From Apricaphanius iberus (taxonomy: Eukaryota > Chordata > Actinopteri > Cyprinodontiformes > Aphaniidae): a stretch of DNA of 64,000 nt. The notes beneath the pieces are model-generated. The model was not told the origin of the DNA, made no database searches, and saw only the letters and a program-made list of their open reading frames with translations. Shown piece by piece: positions 1-12,420 of the stretch (position 1 is the first letter of the stretch; the number at the start of each line of letters is the position of its first letter). The position numbers and the translations under genes are program-made. The DNA lies in NCBI GenBank assembly GCA_028564705.1, contig JAPXFQ010000338.1:2046001-2110000 (forward strand), read 5' to 3'.

Positions 1-286
1 ATTATTCACAAAATCTCAAGTGAAAAAATTTCCTGGGAAATCCTCATAAGTCCCTGTTTATGTGGTGTAATAAGCCAACAGGTCTTGAAAACCACACTAG
101 AAAAAAAATATTCCACAGTATGTATCTATTACAAGCAGCAAGAACTCCAAAACTAAGGCTTTGGAGATTTGAAAGAGATTTTTCTATTTTTGCAGAGTAT
201 GTATTGGCCTTTTCTTACTCCAAAATAAGAGTCTCAAACATAGATACAGGCTACACTGAATACGTTCATTTTGTCTTCATGGTAAA

Positions 287-397
287 TTATTTATCTTTGT
301 TCTTTTTTAAGACAACTTTAGGCATTTCTCAAAAGGTAGGAAACAACATCTTTGAGAAATGCCTAAAGTTCTCTTAAAAAAGAACAAAAATAAATAA
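287..397. repeat. Long near-perfect inverted repeat (hairpin)
   Basis: Arms 287-333 and 351-397 are reverse complements over 47 bp with two mismatches, around a 17-base loop. AT-rich ends and the core TTTAGGCATTTCTCAAA are visible in both arms. It may be a fold-back MITE or a transcribed hairpin; neither can be told from one copy. Confidence 0.85.
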
Positions 398-912
398 TAG
401 ATTCAGACTGGCAAGTTTAAAGCAAATGCCTACATATCAGGAAACCATTAAGAAAGGGAAAGCCTAGATTGGGCTTTATGAGACAGAATTCCTTTTGAAA
501 ATAAATATTGTAATACTAAATCACTTAGAATAACTCTTAGCGATCCTCTGACGATCGGATCATATTAGCTGAATTCGCAGAAACACATTTCCATTGAGTA
601 GATGATGAGTAGATCATTAATGTAAACCATTGTTTGTCAAGCTCGGAACATAATGTTCACAAGTCAACCTGTAGTTGGAGCAAAGTGTTTCTAGGCTGAT
701 GACTTCTTTATGGGACTAAAAGACCAATATTGACAGTAGGGAATGGTGAAGGGGTCAAATAACTAGCACTTGGCAAGACACTTTCTTTTTAAAATAAAGG
801 AACAAAAACTTGAAATGTTTTTTTTTAGGATCTCTTAAAGAAAACACCACATTACTGCAGCTTTTGTGAGACTGTTGGTCCAAGAAGCAGCATTTCTCCC
901 ACATTCCCGAAG

Positions 913-1188
913 TTGATGCATTTTTGGTGTCCTGGTGGGTTCCAGGGTTGGCCCCATTCAGAAGGTCAACAAGACCTCACAGGAGCTGGTGGCAGCTCAG
1001 CGCACAACCAACCAACACAGCCAAGCTTCAGCAATCAGCAAAGACAATCGTACAACAGCTTTCACACAATGCAAGTGACCCCTCACAATGCATGGCTCAC
1101 ATTAAAGATGGGGGACTATGCTGCAGCCAATGCAGGACTCCCTATGAAGCAGACCAGAACAGTGCAGACGTCTAGGCTGGGGATTTAA
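913..1188 (+). pseudogene. Possible frame-shifted coding remnant, unrecognised
   Basis: A stretch richer in GC than its flanks. Open pieces in three plus-strand frames read one after another: KTSQELVAAQRTTNQ, then AKLQQSAKTIVQQLSHNAS, then GDYAAANAGLPMKQTRTVQT. Alanine- and glutamine-rich helices of this kind resemble talin-type helical bundles, but I cannot assign a family. No intact ORF, splice context or promoter supports a live gene. It could also be chance. Confidence 0.25.
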
Positions 1189-1984
1189 CCAGAGGCCTCG
1201 GGCCATCATACCTGACTGCAGGCAACCTGAGATGATGTGGGGGAGGAGAGGCAAGACGACTGAGGTTTTGAGGGCACTAGAATTAAATCTGTCTGAGTCC
1301 TATTCTTACAAATCTCCCCATGTTCAAATGATAGCATCTCAAATAATTTCTCCAAAAGGTACAATGATAATCATATGTAGGATTTTATCTTTTTTTTGCC
1401 TCATAACATACACAAACTAAAGCATACATACTAAAAGAGTGACCCCAAACAAGGCATAGATGGATTGCTGAATGAGTTCATTAGACACAGAATACTTAAC
1501 AGGCTCCTAATTCTATCTGAAATGACTTCAATTAACGTCTCGTTGAAAAGTCACTAAACTCACACAGCAGCTCTTATTCATGATTTGTCTCTGCTGATAG
1601 AGATGTATTTCAGTACATTTAAAGGCAATGTGACATTTTAATCTTTTCAAAGCCAGAGTAAAGATATTAGCAAATACTTAGGATTTGGTTACAAAAGCAA
1701 AGAAATTACACACCCATAAGTCAGAATAATTGATTTTCCGGTGTTTTACCAGTAAAAAAGGTATTCATTTTTAACCACTAATAATGGACTAAAGCATTAA
1801 AATTCTTTGTGTGAGGGTAAATACAACTCTTGAGATCAGACCATATTTACTTTTGAAAAAGGAGAGAGAGAGGTATTTTTTGGGGGTAGAACTAAATTGT
1901 TCACACAAATAAGGATTAAAAAAATTAAACATTTTGTATTAAAGAATCTGTATTCCATTTACAGTCATTAAGTCCAGGTTTGTC

Positions 1985-2272
1985 TTGCAGCAAAGAAGGT
2001 TGTGGGTTTGTATCCTGGCCCAGGGTTTTCTGAATGGAGTTTTCATGTTCTCCCCGTGCATGCTCGGGTTCCCTCTGGGAACTCCTTCCTCCTACAGTCC
2101 AAAAACATGACTGTGAGGTTATATGGTCTCTCTAAATTGTCCTTAGGTGTGTGTGCTGGCATAGTTGTTTGTCCTGTCTCTCTCTGTGTAGCCCTGAGAT
2201 GGACTGGACTCTCGCCCACTGAGGGCTGGAGATCGGGAGATTAAGCGGTTTAGAAAATGGATGGATATGAAA
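1985..2272 (+). mobile_element. LINE-tail/SINE-type fish repeat
   Basis: Contains the fish-wide consensus words GTTCTCCCCGTGCATG, CAGTCCAAAAACATGACTGT, CTAAATTGTCCTTAGGTGTG and GAGATGGACTGGACTCTCGCC. It ends GCGGTTTAGAAAATGGATGGAT, the usual 3' tail. A tRNA-like head (GCAGCAAAGAAGG...GGTTTGTATCC) is visible. Exact family (L2/Maui-type tail or tRNA-SINE) not resolved. Confidence 0.8.
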
Positions 2273-2363
2273 CATGAGTATAATAGTGACATCTAGTTTA
2301 TCTAAGTTGTGGTTACAACAATTTTAAAAAATTCACTCTGGCTTTTGGGTTGTCTGGTTCGCT

Positions 2364-2632
2364 GCCAATACGTGCAGTGACCAACCTAAAGAAAACGTCT
2401 GATCAAAGGTTTCTGTACCAAATATTGAGTTCTGTTTGTCGAATGTATGGAATACGTTTGCAATAAAATGGAAATTAATTACATAAAAACAATCCACTGT
2501 GATTTACTGCATTTGTGTTTTAGATTCTGCCCCTCATTGTTGAAGAGTACAAATTACAGACCTCAACATGTTTTGTAAGTGGGGAAACTTAAAAAAAATC
2601 GGCGGTGTATCAAATACTTGTTCTCCCCACTG
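2364..2632 (+). mobile_element. Tc1-like transposon, 3' end only
   Basis: The last part of a plus-oriented Tc1 copy: TGCAGTGACCAACCTAAAGA near the transposase C terminus, then the 3' region and a terminal repeat reading TCAAATACTTGTTCTCCCCACTG followed by TA. The 5' part is missing; a LINE tail lies just upstream. Confidence 0.75.
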
Positions 2633-2634
2633 TA

Positions 2635-4556
2635 TGTCTCTGGTCTCCATTAATATTTCAGGATATAGAATGTGGAAACCCACGTGCCATCAGTTTGTTT
2701 TTGTTTATTTCTGAATGTCAAAAGGAACATCCTCACTCTATGGCAAGCTTCGGTCCATACTTGACTTTTTTCCAAATCAGTTTCATGAATTTATTTCAAC
2801 AAAGCCTATGTACCAATTGTTTAACTACTATCAGAATCCTACTCTGTAGCTTGACATAACCCATATATTGTAAAGGAGGTGGGTTTTAAAATGCTCATAA
2901 TGAGGACTAAAAGGATCATATGAAACCATTCCAGCTGAAACTGAGAATATGATGAGGAAACATGAGTGTATGAGCGGTGGGAGTGGGTAAAAGTCTGTTT
3001 TTAGGTGTGCATGTGAGTTTGCATGTGTGTGTATTCTCTGCAGAAATATTTACCACCTCAGAATAAATGAGAGTACTGATGTGAATTTAAAAGCTAACAT
3101 TAGGGGATAAAATACAGAGCTTGTGGTGTCAGGGAGCCAGCAGAGAAGCAGGCTTGGACAAATAGGCTCTGCAAGAAAATGGGTCCTTTGTTGAGCTCTG
3201 TGATACTTCTTGCTCTGCTCAAACAGAAAGGAGGTGTCGCAGGTAATTAGGAAACCAAATGTCAAGTTCTTTCACCCTGCTATCAGCCCTTTCAGCACAG
3301 TCCTGTGCAGGTGCATGGTGTGCGCTTGTGCTTGAGTGAGTGTGTCGAAGTACGCCCAACTAGTGCCATGTTTTACCTGCTGCATTAAAGTTTGAATGGA
3401 TTAGTCTATCGTCCTGCTGCTTGGCTGGGGATCTTTCACAAAATCTTTCTTTCTATTGCAAGGATCACATCAGAAAATTATCCACCTATAATAGAGTGAC
3501 CGTCAAGAAAATGTAAGAAAACAGCAGAACTAATTTTGTTTTGCAGCCAAGCCAGCAAATGACTGAAGCTAGTTTCCTTCACAAACAAGTTGAGTCGGAG
3601 GTTAAACAAAACAGAGCTTAAAAATAACATCACAGTTTGTGGACTGAAAGGAATTTCATGTGGTTTTCTGACTGTGAGAGAATCCAAGTCATGAAAGAAG
3701 CTTTACCTGCAGGACTTGATGCTCCTACTGAATGGTAAAAAACAAAACTTCAAAGCAATAGAAAGGTGCAGTACCGCTTGTGCTTTGTTAAACCTGCAGA
3801 CAAAATGTAGCCAGGCCTCTTATAATTTTCTCACAATGTCAATAGAAGCGCATATTTCAGTTTTTATGATGCACTCCTTAAAAGACTTGCATAGCTTCAG
3901 CAAACATTTTACAGCAAAGATACTCAGGAAGAAAAACTTCTGTTGGTATTTATTGCTGTTTTATTACTCTGCGATGTATACAATGCAGGGATTGTTAAAA
4001 AAGATAAAACCCTTCTTAATTTCTGCTGTCTGCTTCTCAAGTTCTGCTTATTGTGTAAAATAATTTGATTTTTCCCCAAGTAATATATTTTCAGCTATAT
4101 TATTATTTATATGAACTCAACAAGATTTACTCCAGCCTGGATCATGTTCATTATCACAAAAAGCTAAACTACCAACATGTTTATGGATTTAAAGCATGGT
4201 TAGAACCTCAACGTGAGTAAAGTTTAAATAAATGTAGCTTCTTAAATGGCCCTGGCATAAAATCATTAACAGAAAACAGACAAATCATTTTTCAAATTTA
4301 GAAAATAAGGAGCTATATCTAACACCTTTCTCCATTTTGAATCAGATTTTTCTTCACATTTTTTTCTTTTCTTGTTTCTGCCTAGAGAGTTTTCAGAGGG
4401 AACAAGTGATAATATGTCCTGCTCTTTTGGAGGTACTTGTGTGGAGGTTTGTGCCATGTCACAGGTACATGGTGGGCAGACTACGGCTTAAAGATGTTCT
4501 GGGGAGGCGGTGGACTGCAGCGAGCAACTCCGACCATCAGTCCAGTCCCTATAGAA
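2635..4556. other. Intergenic, nothing recognised
   Basis: AT-rich unique-looking sequence. Short ORFs here, including one of 115 codons at 3716-4063, have no recognisable domain and no splice or promoter context. Confidence 0.5.
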
Positions 4557-4779
4557 CAAGGATCTCCAAATCCAGGCCTCAAGGGCCGGTGACCTACCAG
4601 TTTTAGATGTATCTCTGCTCCAACAAAGCTGATTCAAATTGTCCAACTTCCTCCTCAGCATGGCAAAGTTCTGCAGAGGCCTGCTAATGAGCCATCATCT
4701 GATTCTGGTGTGTTGAATCAGGGAAAGAATTAAAACCTGCAGGATACTGGCCCTCGAGGCCTGGGTTTGGGGTTCCCTG
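4557..4779. mobile_element. hAT-like MITE with target duplication
   Basis: A 223-bp element with inverted ends CAAGGATCTCCAAATCCAGG and CAGGGAACCCCAAACCCAGG, containing GGCCTCAAGGGCC and its mirror. It is flanked by CTATAGAA (4549-4556) and CTGTAGAA (4780-4787), a 7/8-matching 8-bp duplication typical of hAT. The same family occurs at 45171-45354. Confidence 0.85.
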
Positions 4780-4787
4780 CTGTAGAA

Positions 4788-7700
4788 GATAACATTCTCC
4801 ACATCATGATGCTGCTACCATTTTGATCAACATGGAAATTTGGTAGCAGATTTACATTGTATTCAATTACGCAGAGACACTTTTTATTAAATATGTGACC
4901 AGATTATATTTAAGGTATCAGAGTAAAAAGAACAAATAAATTATTGAGATGCTTTGTGGATTTTTTTTGTAAAAAAATTTGATAACCATGTTCCCTTCAT
5001 TTCATTTCTCTATATAGAGTTATTTTGTCTGATGAAATAAAAGAAAAACGAATTAAAGTGTTTGATTGCCGACATGACGAAACATGAATACTTTTCACCA
5101 GGCACCTATCCAGCACACAAGAGCTTCACAGACAGTCCCGTTCCTGCTTCAAAGGTCGTGGTGACATGAAAATATAGCTGTTCCCTATAAAACCCGTACG
5201 GGTGTGGCTAAAGATGAGACATGAAGAAACAAGCAAACACACAAATGGAATGTAGTAATAGTTTTATAAGCCTGCTTAACACAAAACACACCTACACAAA
5301 CTGTGCAGCTACAAAAACATGTCCCAGCTGATTGACTGTTACTGCTAAAAAAGTGCGTCTCAGATGGAAACCTTCCAGTCTAACAGCCTACAGAGATTAA
5401 AACCGAGGCAGGGCATTCGGGGGGGGGGGGGGGGGGGGGGGGGGCGTAACCCTGACATTAATGAATCAGCCTCAGCTTATCTCTAAAATGTAAAAAAAAA
5501 AAAAAAAAAGATTGTCGCAAAGGTAATTTTTACTCTCAATGGTTTACAAACAGCTTTGACATCCTTTGAACTTTGCATTTACCTTGAACGATAACAGTTT
5601 TTATCAGCAGCAGGAGAGAAGAAAAGTTCGCTGATTTGCCCAAAAAGCACAGAGCAAAAGGATAAAGGATTAATCAATAATAGCGTGACATGTTTTTTCT
5701 CCAACCCTTGTTTTATTTAATTTACTGTTCGTCTCGTCTTTTGTAAATCTCCCTTCTTGAAAGTTCTCCCCATTCTGAACGTGTAAACACTTTTTTTCTG
5801 TTTTTAAAGCTGTTCAACTTTTTACCTGGAAACATTCAGCATGAAGCGGAAGGGAGCTTAGCTTAGACATTCTGAGAATCTGAATGCATTGAAACTTTGT
5901 TAGCACAAAGGGAGCTGCAGCAATTCAAAGAAACCAATGCAAACAATGAAACAGTTAAAGTATGTATACATATTTAGTCAAATAAAAATAACCTTTAATG
6001 TATTTTACTCGCAACTTTCTACATTTTTTAATATAATTCTGGGGGGGAAAAGTGGAGAATAAGCATTTAACTTTAGCATTTCACAAACAAATCAAGCATC
6101 TCAGGTCATACATAAGGGGACATTTTTCTCAATATTTTCCATAAATATGCCCTCATTGACAGCACAAATCTCTCCCTCTCCTTAAGGACATAACAGGAAA
6201 CAATACATCACAGGAAGCACAGAGCAATGGAAGATTGTCACAAGAGGTTGTTCAATGCCATGGTTGCTGAAGGACAGAACTTTATTTTTCAGGAAGAAAG
6301 AGGATACCTGGATTCAAATTGTTTTCACCAATAAAAACCCAAAAGTGCAGCTTGTATTTTTTCAGACCCATATATTTTGAAAACCCCAAATAAAATCCAC
6401 TGTAAAGTTACCTCATTAGTAAATGAAGTTCACTCCAAATTGTGATAATACACATTATCATAACTGGAAAGAGGAAGAAAGATCACTCACTGGTGAGCTG
6501 ATACCAAAAGAAACCTTTCTAGGCTACATGCAAAACACTACATAACTCCGAGCTTCACAATCCCTGCAAGACATTGACTCAAACATACGGTTAGAGGTAC
6601 AGTGGAACACTGAACATCAAAGGATGTTCATGTGTTCAAATGACTGAGTCAAAGTCCATTCCTAGATCTACTGCAGTATCTGTGGCAAGACTTGAAAACT
6701 AATGTGTATCCTGACCCATTTTGAAAGTAATATTGGGCAGACTTTCTACTCACAGATGCAAACCTGGTCGATTTTCGTGTAGCTTCTGCCACACATTACA
6801 TATGATTTATGACTTCTTCAACAGAAATGCTTTTCTCTGGAAAATGTAACTTCATGTTTCCTGTAAATCTTTACAGCCTGCCCCCTGTTCTACTAAATAT
6901 CTGCATCATTTGATGTCAGGTGTAATTTCTAAAGTAAAGCCTGGGGTGCTGTGTGAACACTTTGCTCTCTACAGGTGAGAGCGGAATCCTCCCTTACTCA
7001 TGTTTATCACCTCGGCAATGAGGAGTTGCTGAGTGATGGCAGAGTAAACCAGGATTAACCCCTTCCCACTTTTCTGCTTGACCAGCACCTCACTCAGCTC
7101 CCCTTGTTTTCACTTCTTTTGTCCTGATGAGTCTCCAAAATATTTCAATCATTTAAAGAGCTTTTATGCTCAGAGGTTGGTCCGTTCACTCACTCTGGAG
7201 CAGGTGAAACAAGAGACGCAGATCAGTCTCCAGGGATTCATTCCAGGGATGCCAAGCTTGGGATTGCCTGCCATTAATTTGTAGTTTTTATGGAGAAATT
7301 CTTTACAGAAACTCGCTCCATGTTATCAGTCATGGATTTAAGTATAAGCTATTTTATAAATCTAGTTTGTTCAAAAACAAAAAGAGTAGAAGCGATGGTT
7401 ATGCAACTGTAAATTAGGAGCCAAAACTCTTAGCGAAATACTTCTTAGAACTAGTACATCCTTATGTATAAATACCCTAAATTAAAGCAACTTTCAGAAG
7501 TTTGTTTATTTTGGGAATTCAGTAAAAAAATTACAACAAAAAAGTTTTATTACAGTGAGCAATTAATTCTGTTAATATTAAACCCAAAATAAAGTTTAAT
7601 TATTTTCACTAACAGGATAAGGATGTTGCACAAGTAATGATCATACCTTTAGGAGAATTTGGAAAGCTTCCAGCAGGGGTATTCAAAAGCTGGAGTCAGT

Positions 7701-10430
7701 TCTTCAAAGGTGACCACAAACGTACATGTCCATTCATCGACTTCATACTACACCATATTAGTCTCGTAAATCATAGGAAAATTAACCCAAATGAAGTATT
7801 TGGGGAATGTACGGTACAATACATGGACATAGTTTTCACTAGGCCACCTTTTGCTTTATTAAAAACTATTTTTTTTGAACCAATGTAACTTATTTAAACT
7901 CAACTTTGGGTTATTTCATCAACAGTTAACAGAAACAACCCTAAAAGAATTTCACTGTGTAATAAATACATTTATTATAAAAGTTCCACTTTTTAAGTTA
8001 ATAAAATATGTACATTTTCCGACGATATTCTGAGTAGTTGAGAAGTACCTGTATGAGGGTTTTTTTCTTAGTTTTATCACATTCAGCGTTTATCTGGAAT
8101 AATATCACTGACAGATGTTCCTATCATCATTTAATCACTGAGTTAGTAAGTGGAGACTCTGGAAGCACTTATTAATATTTTATTATGAGTATTTTAGCTG
8201 CTTAACAATGAAGATAAGGGCTGGATATCTTATCATGCCCAGGCAGCTACACATTGAGATTGCTACATAATTCACGTTGTAATTAGCTGTGCAATTAGCA
8301 AACAAATAGGGGTGCTAAAGGTATTCCAGCTGCCTCTCTACGAACTGCCCCATATTTGCTGTTAGGACACTGAAGGGCTCCCTGCTCCCTCTACGACCTC
8401 CCAGGCAGAATTTTCTCCTTGACACAGCTCTGACATGTTCACTATGGATCCTGGGTGCATAAAAAACACTAATTAGAGGGCATCTTTTAGCTGAGTGCAG
8501 TTATCAGTCAGTCATTTATCGTTTATGACCCTTTTTTTACTGCCTCTATAAAACTTTGCAGAAGTGGTGTATATCTGACTCAAGGAGCCTTAGGAAAAGA
8601 TAAGAGTCATATCATTTCTCTGTGTCAGCACTAAGGGGTTGCAACCCTTGCCCAGACACAGATCAAGGCTCTGACAGACACCCACGCGTGTTTCCAAAAC
8701 TTTAACTGTGTATGGAGCAACGCTGGAGCCACTATGTTGACAATGCTGGTGCGTTCTTGGAAGTATTGTATTGATTCGTCTTAAAGCTGTACAGACGTCT
8801 TGAGTTTTGCGCAAGCTGCTGACATGATCAGGTCAAAATGACTGATGCGTACGAATGCAAACAACGTGGCTTTAAATAACTCTCTGTTAGATTCAAGTCA
8901 AACAGATACTGTACTTAAGGCATGAGAAAAGAGCTGCAGCGCAAATCCCATCCAGTGGAGCGGCTGTGAGTCAGAGCTGCTCGGGCAAACAGTGTTGTCT
9001 GGCATGACTCATTACCACCCTGGCACATGGGTAGCCACAACACGTGGACGGGCGCAACTGGCAAGTCAAGGCACAGGTCTGCAGCCATTTACACCTGCAT
9101 TAATCCCCTGATCCGCCTCACACCAAGTAATCCTACACAATGAACTACCAAAGTGTAAACACGTGAGCTTGCATGTGAACCCTCAAGTTTTGGTTTCTTA
9201 AGATTTGATTTTATTGTACACACTTTTCATTTCATTAATATTTATGTATCTATTTAAATTATTTGATTGTATCTTTGCGGGGTGGTAGCAGTTTGCACCG
9301 ATCTATAGAGCGTTCCTCACATGGCCAAACACTGTGGTTAACAGGCATTTGTAAACAGCAGTAAGCTTACACTGAGTCATTGCATCAGCATGCATATCAT
9401 CTTCTTGTCTACTGGCAAAACGGTTCCCATCGCATTTCTGAAGTCTGTGTCCTTGCCAGTCCTGCCCGTCCCATTTACAGTCGTACATTAAGTTCAAGAA
9501 CTATGAGCTACAATTAATTTCCACTTGTGATCCCTTGTTCTCTGTCCTTTTTTTAACTTGCAGTTTCAAGTTCTCAAAAGCAAACACACACCTGTCTATA
9601 GGGCCGTTACGGTAGCTTTGCATATCCTGTCCCCTCATTTGAACAGGACTTAAAGGTTAATCTGTCCAAAAGGAGACAGCTAATATGTTCTTCATATTAC
9701 ACAACGTTTCAGTTTATTTCTTCTTTTTTTTTTTTTTACATTGTGAGGTTTTCCAGGAACGGTGATGTATGATTTATGGCAGCGGAAACATTTGTTAGGA
9801 ATCGTTGGAGTTTTATTTGGTCAGCGTCGATCCACAGAGAGAAACACAGAGTTTTTTCTCACAGTGACATTGGATGGGACTAGGTGCCAACCAGTAACTG
9901 ACTTTGGAACATTCAGTACTCCTGGTCAAACCTCTTTGTTGTGCTTCATGGTTTCATAAAACAGTTAATTTAATTGAAGGAATGTAGATATTCCTGCTGA
10001 TGGCTTCAGGCTATTAAGGAGAAATTACATGAGAAACTACATCAGTTGAGACGACAATGCTTGTGTACAGAGAAGCCAGCAACAGTCTTTCTTTTTCCTT
10101 TCTGTTTTCTTGATGTCTTACTAGAAGAAAGATTGTGTTCAGATTGTCAGGTTGTCCAGGAATCATCTTGAAACAATAGTTGTAAAGTTTTTTCTTAAAG
10201 CTTAATGCGCATGCCTGCAAAATTGTTTGTAGTATTCAGGCTTAAAAAGGCTGAGCTCAATGAATGAATCAGTATTGAGAACACAGTAGAAAGCTTTGCA
10301 AGTACCTAAACTTAAGTCAGACTAATTTTCAGTGGCCATGTTCTCATACATAGATGCAAGGAGTAAAGATAAATGGACTAAAAAAAGATTTTTCTTTTTT
10401 GAAAGTATTCAGAAAACGTTAATCAAGAAC
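4788..10430. other. Intergenic, mostly unique sequence
   Basis: No gene seen. It holds a 26-base G run and an A run (5419-5508) and a GC-richer block near 8940-9060. No confident transposon. Confidence 0.5.
5419..5508. repeat. Poly(G) tract of 26 and nearby poly(A) tract
   Basis: Uninterrupted G from 5419 to 5444 and a run of A at about 5491-5508. Such a G run may be miscounted in assembly. Confidence 0.9.
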
Positions 10431-10439
10431 ACTTTAAAA

Positions 10440-10680
10440 TATTCAGTGCAATGAGCAAGGGCTGCTCCTCTGGAATCAAATGTAGTCAGCAGAAGTGGTA
10501 CAGGCACCTTATCAGGATCCCTCCGTTTGAAAGTATTCTGGGCTGCAGAACCAGGCGCTCTCCACATAAAATATATATAAACGCCCTCTTGCCTCAAATA
10601 TCTTGGGATCACTCTAAAGGAGCCAGAAAGAGGGTCTGGGCCTCTTTGCTCGACCTGATTTCTACTAGATCTTGGATCAG
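10440..10680 (+). pseudogene. Non-LTR retrotransposon fragment, reverse transcriptase C-terminal tail
   Basis: The plus frame reads WYRHLIRIPPFESILGCRTRR...LPQISWDHS. This matches the pattern WFGHLIRMPPGRLPGEVFRACPTGRRPRGRP...YVS.LAWERLGIP found at the end of the RT ORF in common fish LINEs. It is short, 5'-truncated and degraded. The exact clade was not determined. Confidence 0.6.
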
Positions 10681-10917
10681 GGACCATAGGTCAGTGTTTA
10701 AAGGAACATTATATTTGTTTTGCTATGGCAACTCTGTGTAAATAGTCAAAAAAAGTATTTAGTAATAACTATAAAATCAGATTATTAAGATGAAAGTTGG
10801 TGTCTGTTGGTGTTCTCCATACAGCATGATTGAGCTTGATAAAGATCAAATGCATCAGTTTATAGCTATACAAAGCTAAAACACTTACATCTGTTGATTT
10901 GTGTTTAAACCTTTTTA

Positions 10918-11045
10918 AACTCAACAATCATGCACCACTTTGTTTTGGTCTAGCACATAAAATCCCAACAAAATACATAGTTCATGGTTGTGATGTGACA
11001 AAATGTTTTAAAAATTTTAATTGGTATAAATACGTTTGGAGAGCA
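10918..11045 (+). mobile_element. Tc1-like terminal fragment
   Basis: Reads CAATCATGCACCACTTTG, then a stretch with CACATAAAATCCCAACAAAATACAT and GGTTGTGATGTGACAAAATG: the right-hand terminal region of a very common fish Tc1 family. No transposase remains. Confidence 0.7.
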
Positions 11046-11299
11046 ACTGAAACCATTAAAAAGAAGATTTATTTTCCCCTTAATTTGATAAACATGTGTG
11101 GTCAAAGTGTGAAACTTAACCTCCATCAGCATGAGGCCTCACGGCTGGCACATATTTGAATCCAGATCCCACCGTTTGTTACTCATTACGCAAGTCATAA
11201 TGTTGTGCTGCCCCTTGTTGATTGCTTAATTGTTTCCAATGTCTGTTTGACAGCTGTGCATGGTGAGGGAGAGATGGAGCAAAAACTCCTAGTTCACAA

Positions 11300-11325
11300 C
11301 CCCCCCCCCCCCCCCAAAAAAAAAA
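11300..11325. repeat. Poly(C)-poly(A) junction
   Basis: Sixteen C followed by ten A. Simple sequence. Confidence 0.9.
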
Positions 11326-12049
11326 TCTCCTACAGATGTTTTTACTGATGCAAGAACACAGCCCATATTCAGACCGCAGGCAATTCAGATACAATATGCT
11401 TTATTGTCCCCATAGGACACATTTTGAACTCAAACTGTTGAGCACATAGATACCTTTCAAGTTACATCAAAAAAATATGTCATAATAAATTGCACATACG
11501 TAAGTGTCCATGCAGATTCTTGCATAGCTGTTACATGTAACAGAGATTGTACTGTAAAACACCATGACACTATTGCATAGCCGCTTCAGGAAAAACAGAT
11601 GTTTTACAGAGCAGTAATGTTTAGGATAGAGTATCTGCAGTGTTTTCCTATAGCAAGTAACCAGATCGTATTTCTATATGCCTGTGTTGCCGTGGTAATG
11701 GAGAAACACTGCTGATGACGCAGGTTTTCCAGCTGTTTTGTGTCATTTCATAGGTTGCGAGTGGCCAGTTCCAGCATGCAATGTTCTCAGAACTGCTGTC
11801 AATCTGGATTTGACTGTGTAATAATGTGTAGCTGTCTGATTTGGCTCTGCAGTCTGCACAACATTCCTAACTCCTCTAATGGGACAAAATACATTCCCCT
11901 TTTTCTCTGCTGACTTGCTTGGTAAGAATTTATTGAGGAGGTCCTTCCATTATCTTCCATTTATCTGAGATCACCCCTGTCCACAGCTAATTTCCCGCTC
12001 ATTCTGGGGGATCTCCCAGGCCATAAGGGACTGAAAAAGTCATTAGAAA

Positions 12050-12420
12050 TAAAAAAAATACAGTAATGAGACGTGAATAGGAACTCATCTCCCAAAGACC
12101 CTAGATTTGCATTGGACTTGTTCATCCAACTTGACTTGGATATTTCCCTTTAAAAAATAAGATTTAACTTAGCTTTTTAAGGCTTGAGACTTGGCTTGGA
12201 CTGTCTGTCAAAGAATTGAGACTTCACTTGTCCCTCAGGGACTTAACTCTTTAAAGACCGGAGAACTGCCTTAGATATGCTACTTAAAGATTTTAGACTT
12301 AACTTGGAATTACTTCTCAAAGAATTGAGATTTATAAAGGAAAGACTTCAGATCTTATTTGGACCTGCCCCTGAAAGACTAGTGTCTAGGTTTTGGAGAG
12401 TCAGCTAAATTATGTCTGTC
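12050..12420. repeat. Degenerate CTTGACTTGGA-type tandem array
   Basis: Repeating words such as TTGACTTGGATATT, GGCTTGAGACTTGGCTTGGA, AAAGAATTGAGACTTCACTTG, AGACTTAACTTGGA and CAAAGAATTGAGATTT recur about every 40-60 bases with heavy divergence. Known fish repeats have this composition. Unit length is only approximate. Confidence 0.6.

Noticed and set aside
3716..4063. 115-codon plus-strand frame
   Set aside because: No recognisable domain or context; likely chance.
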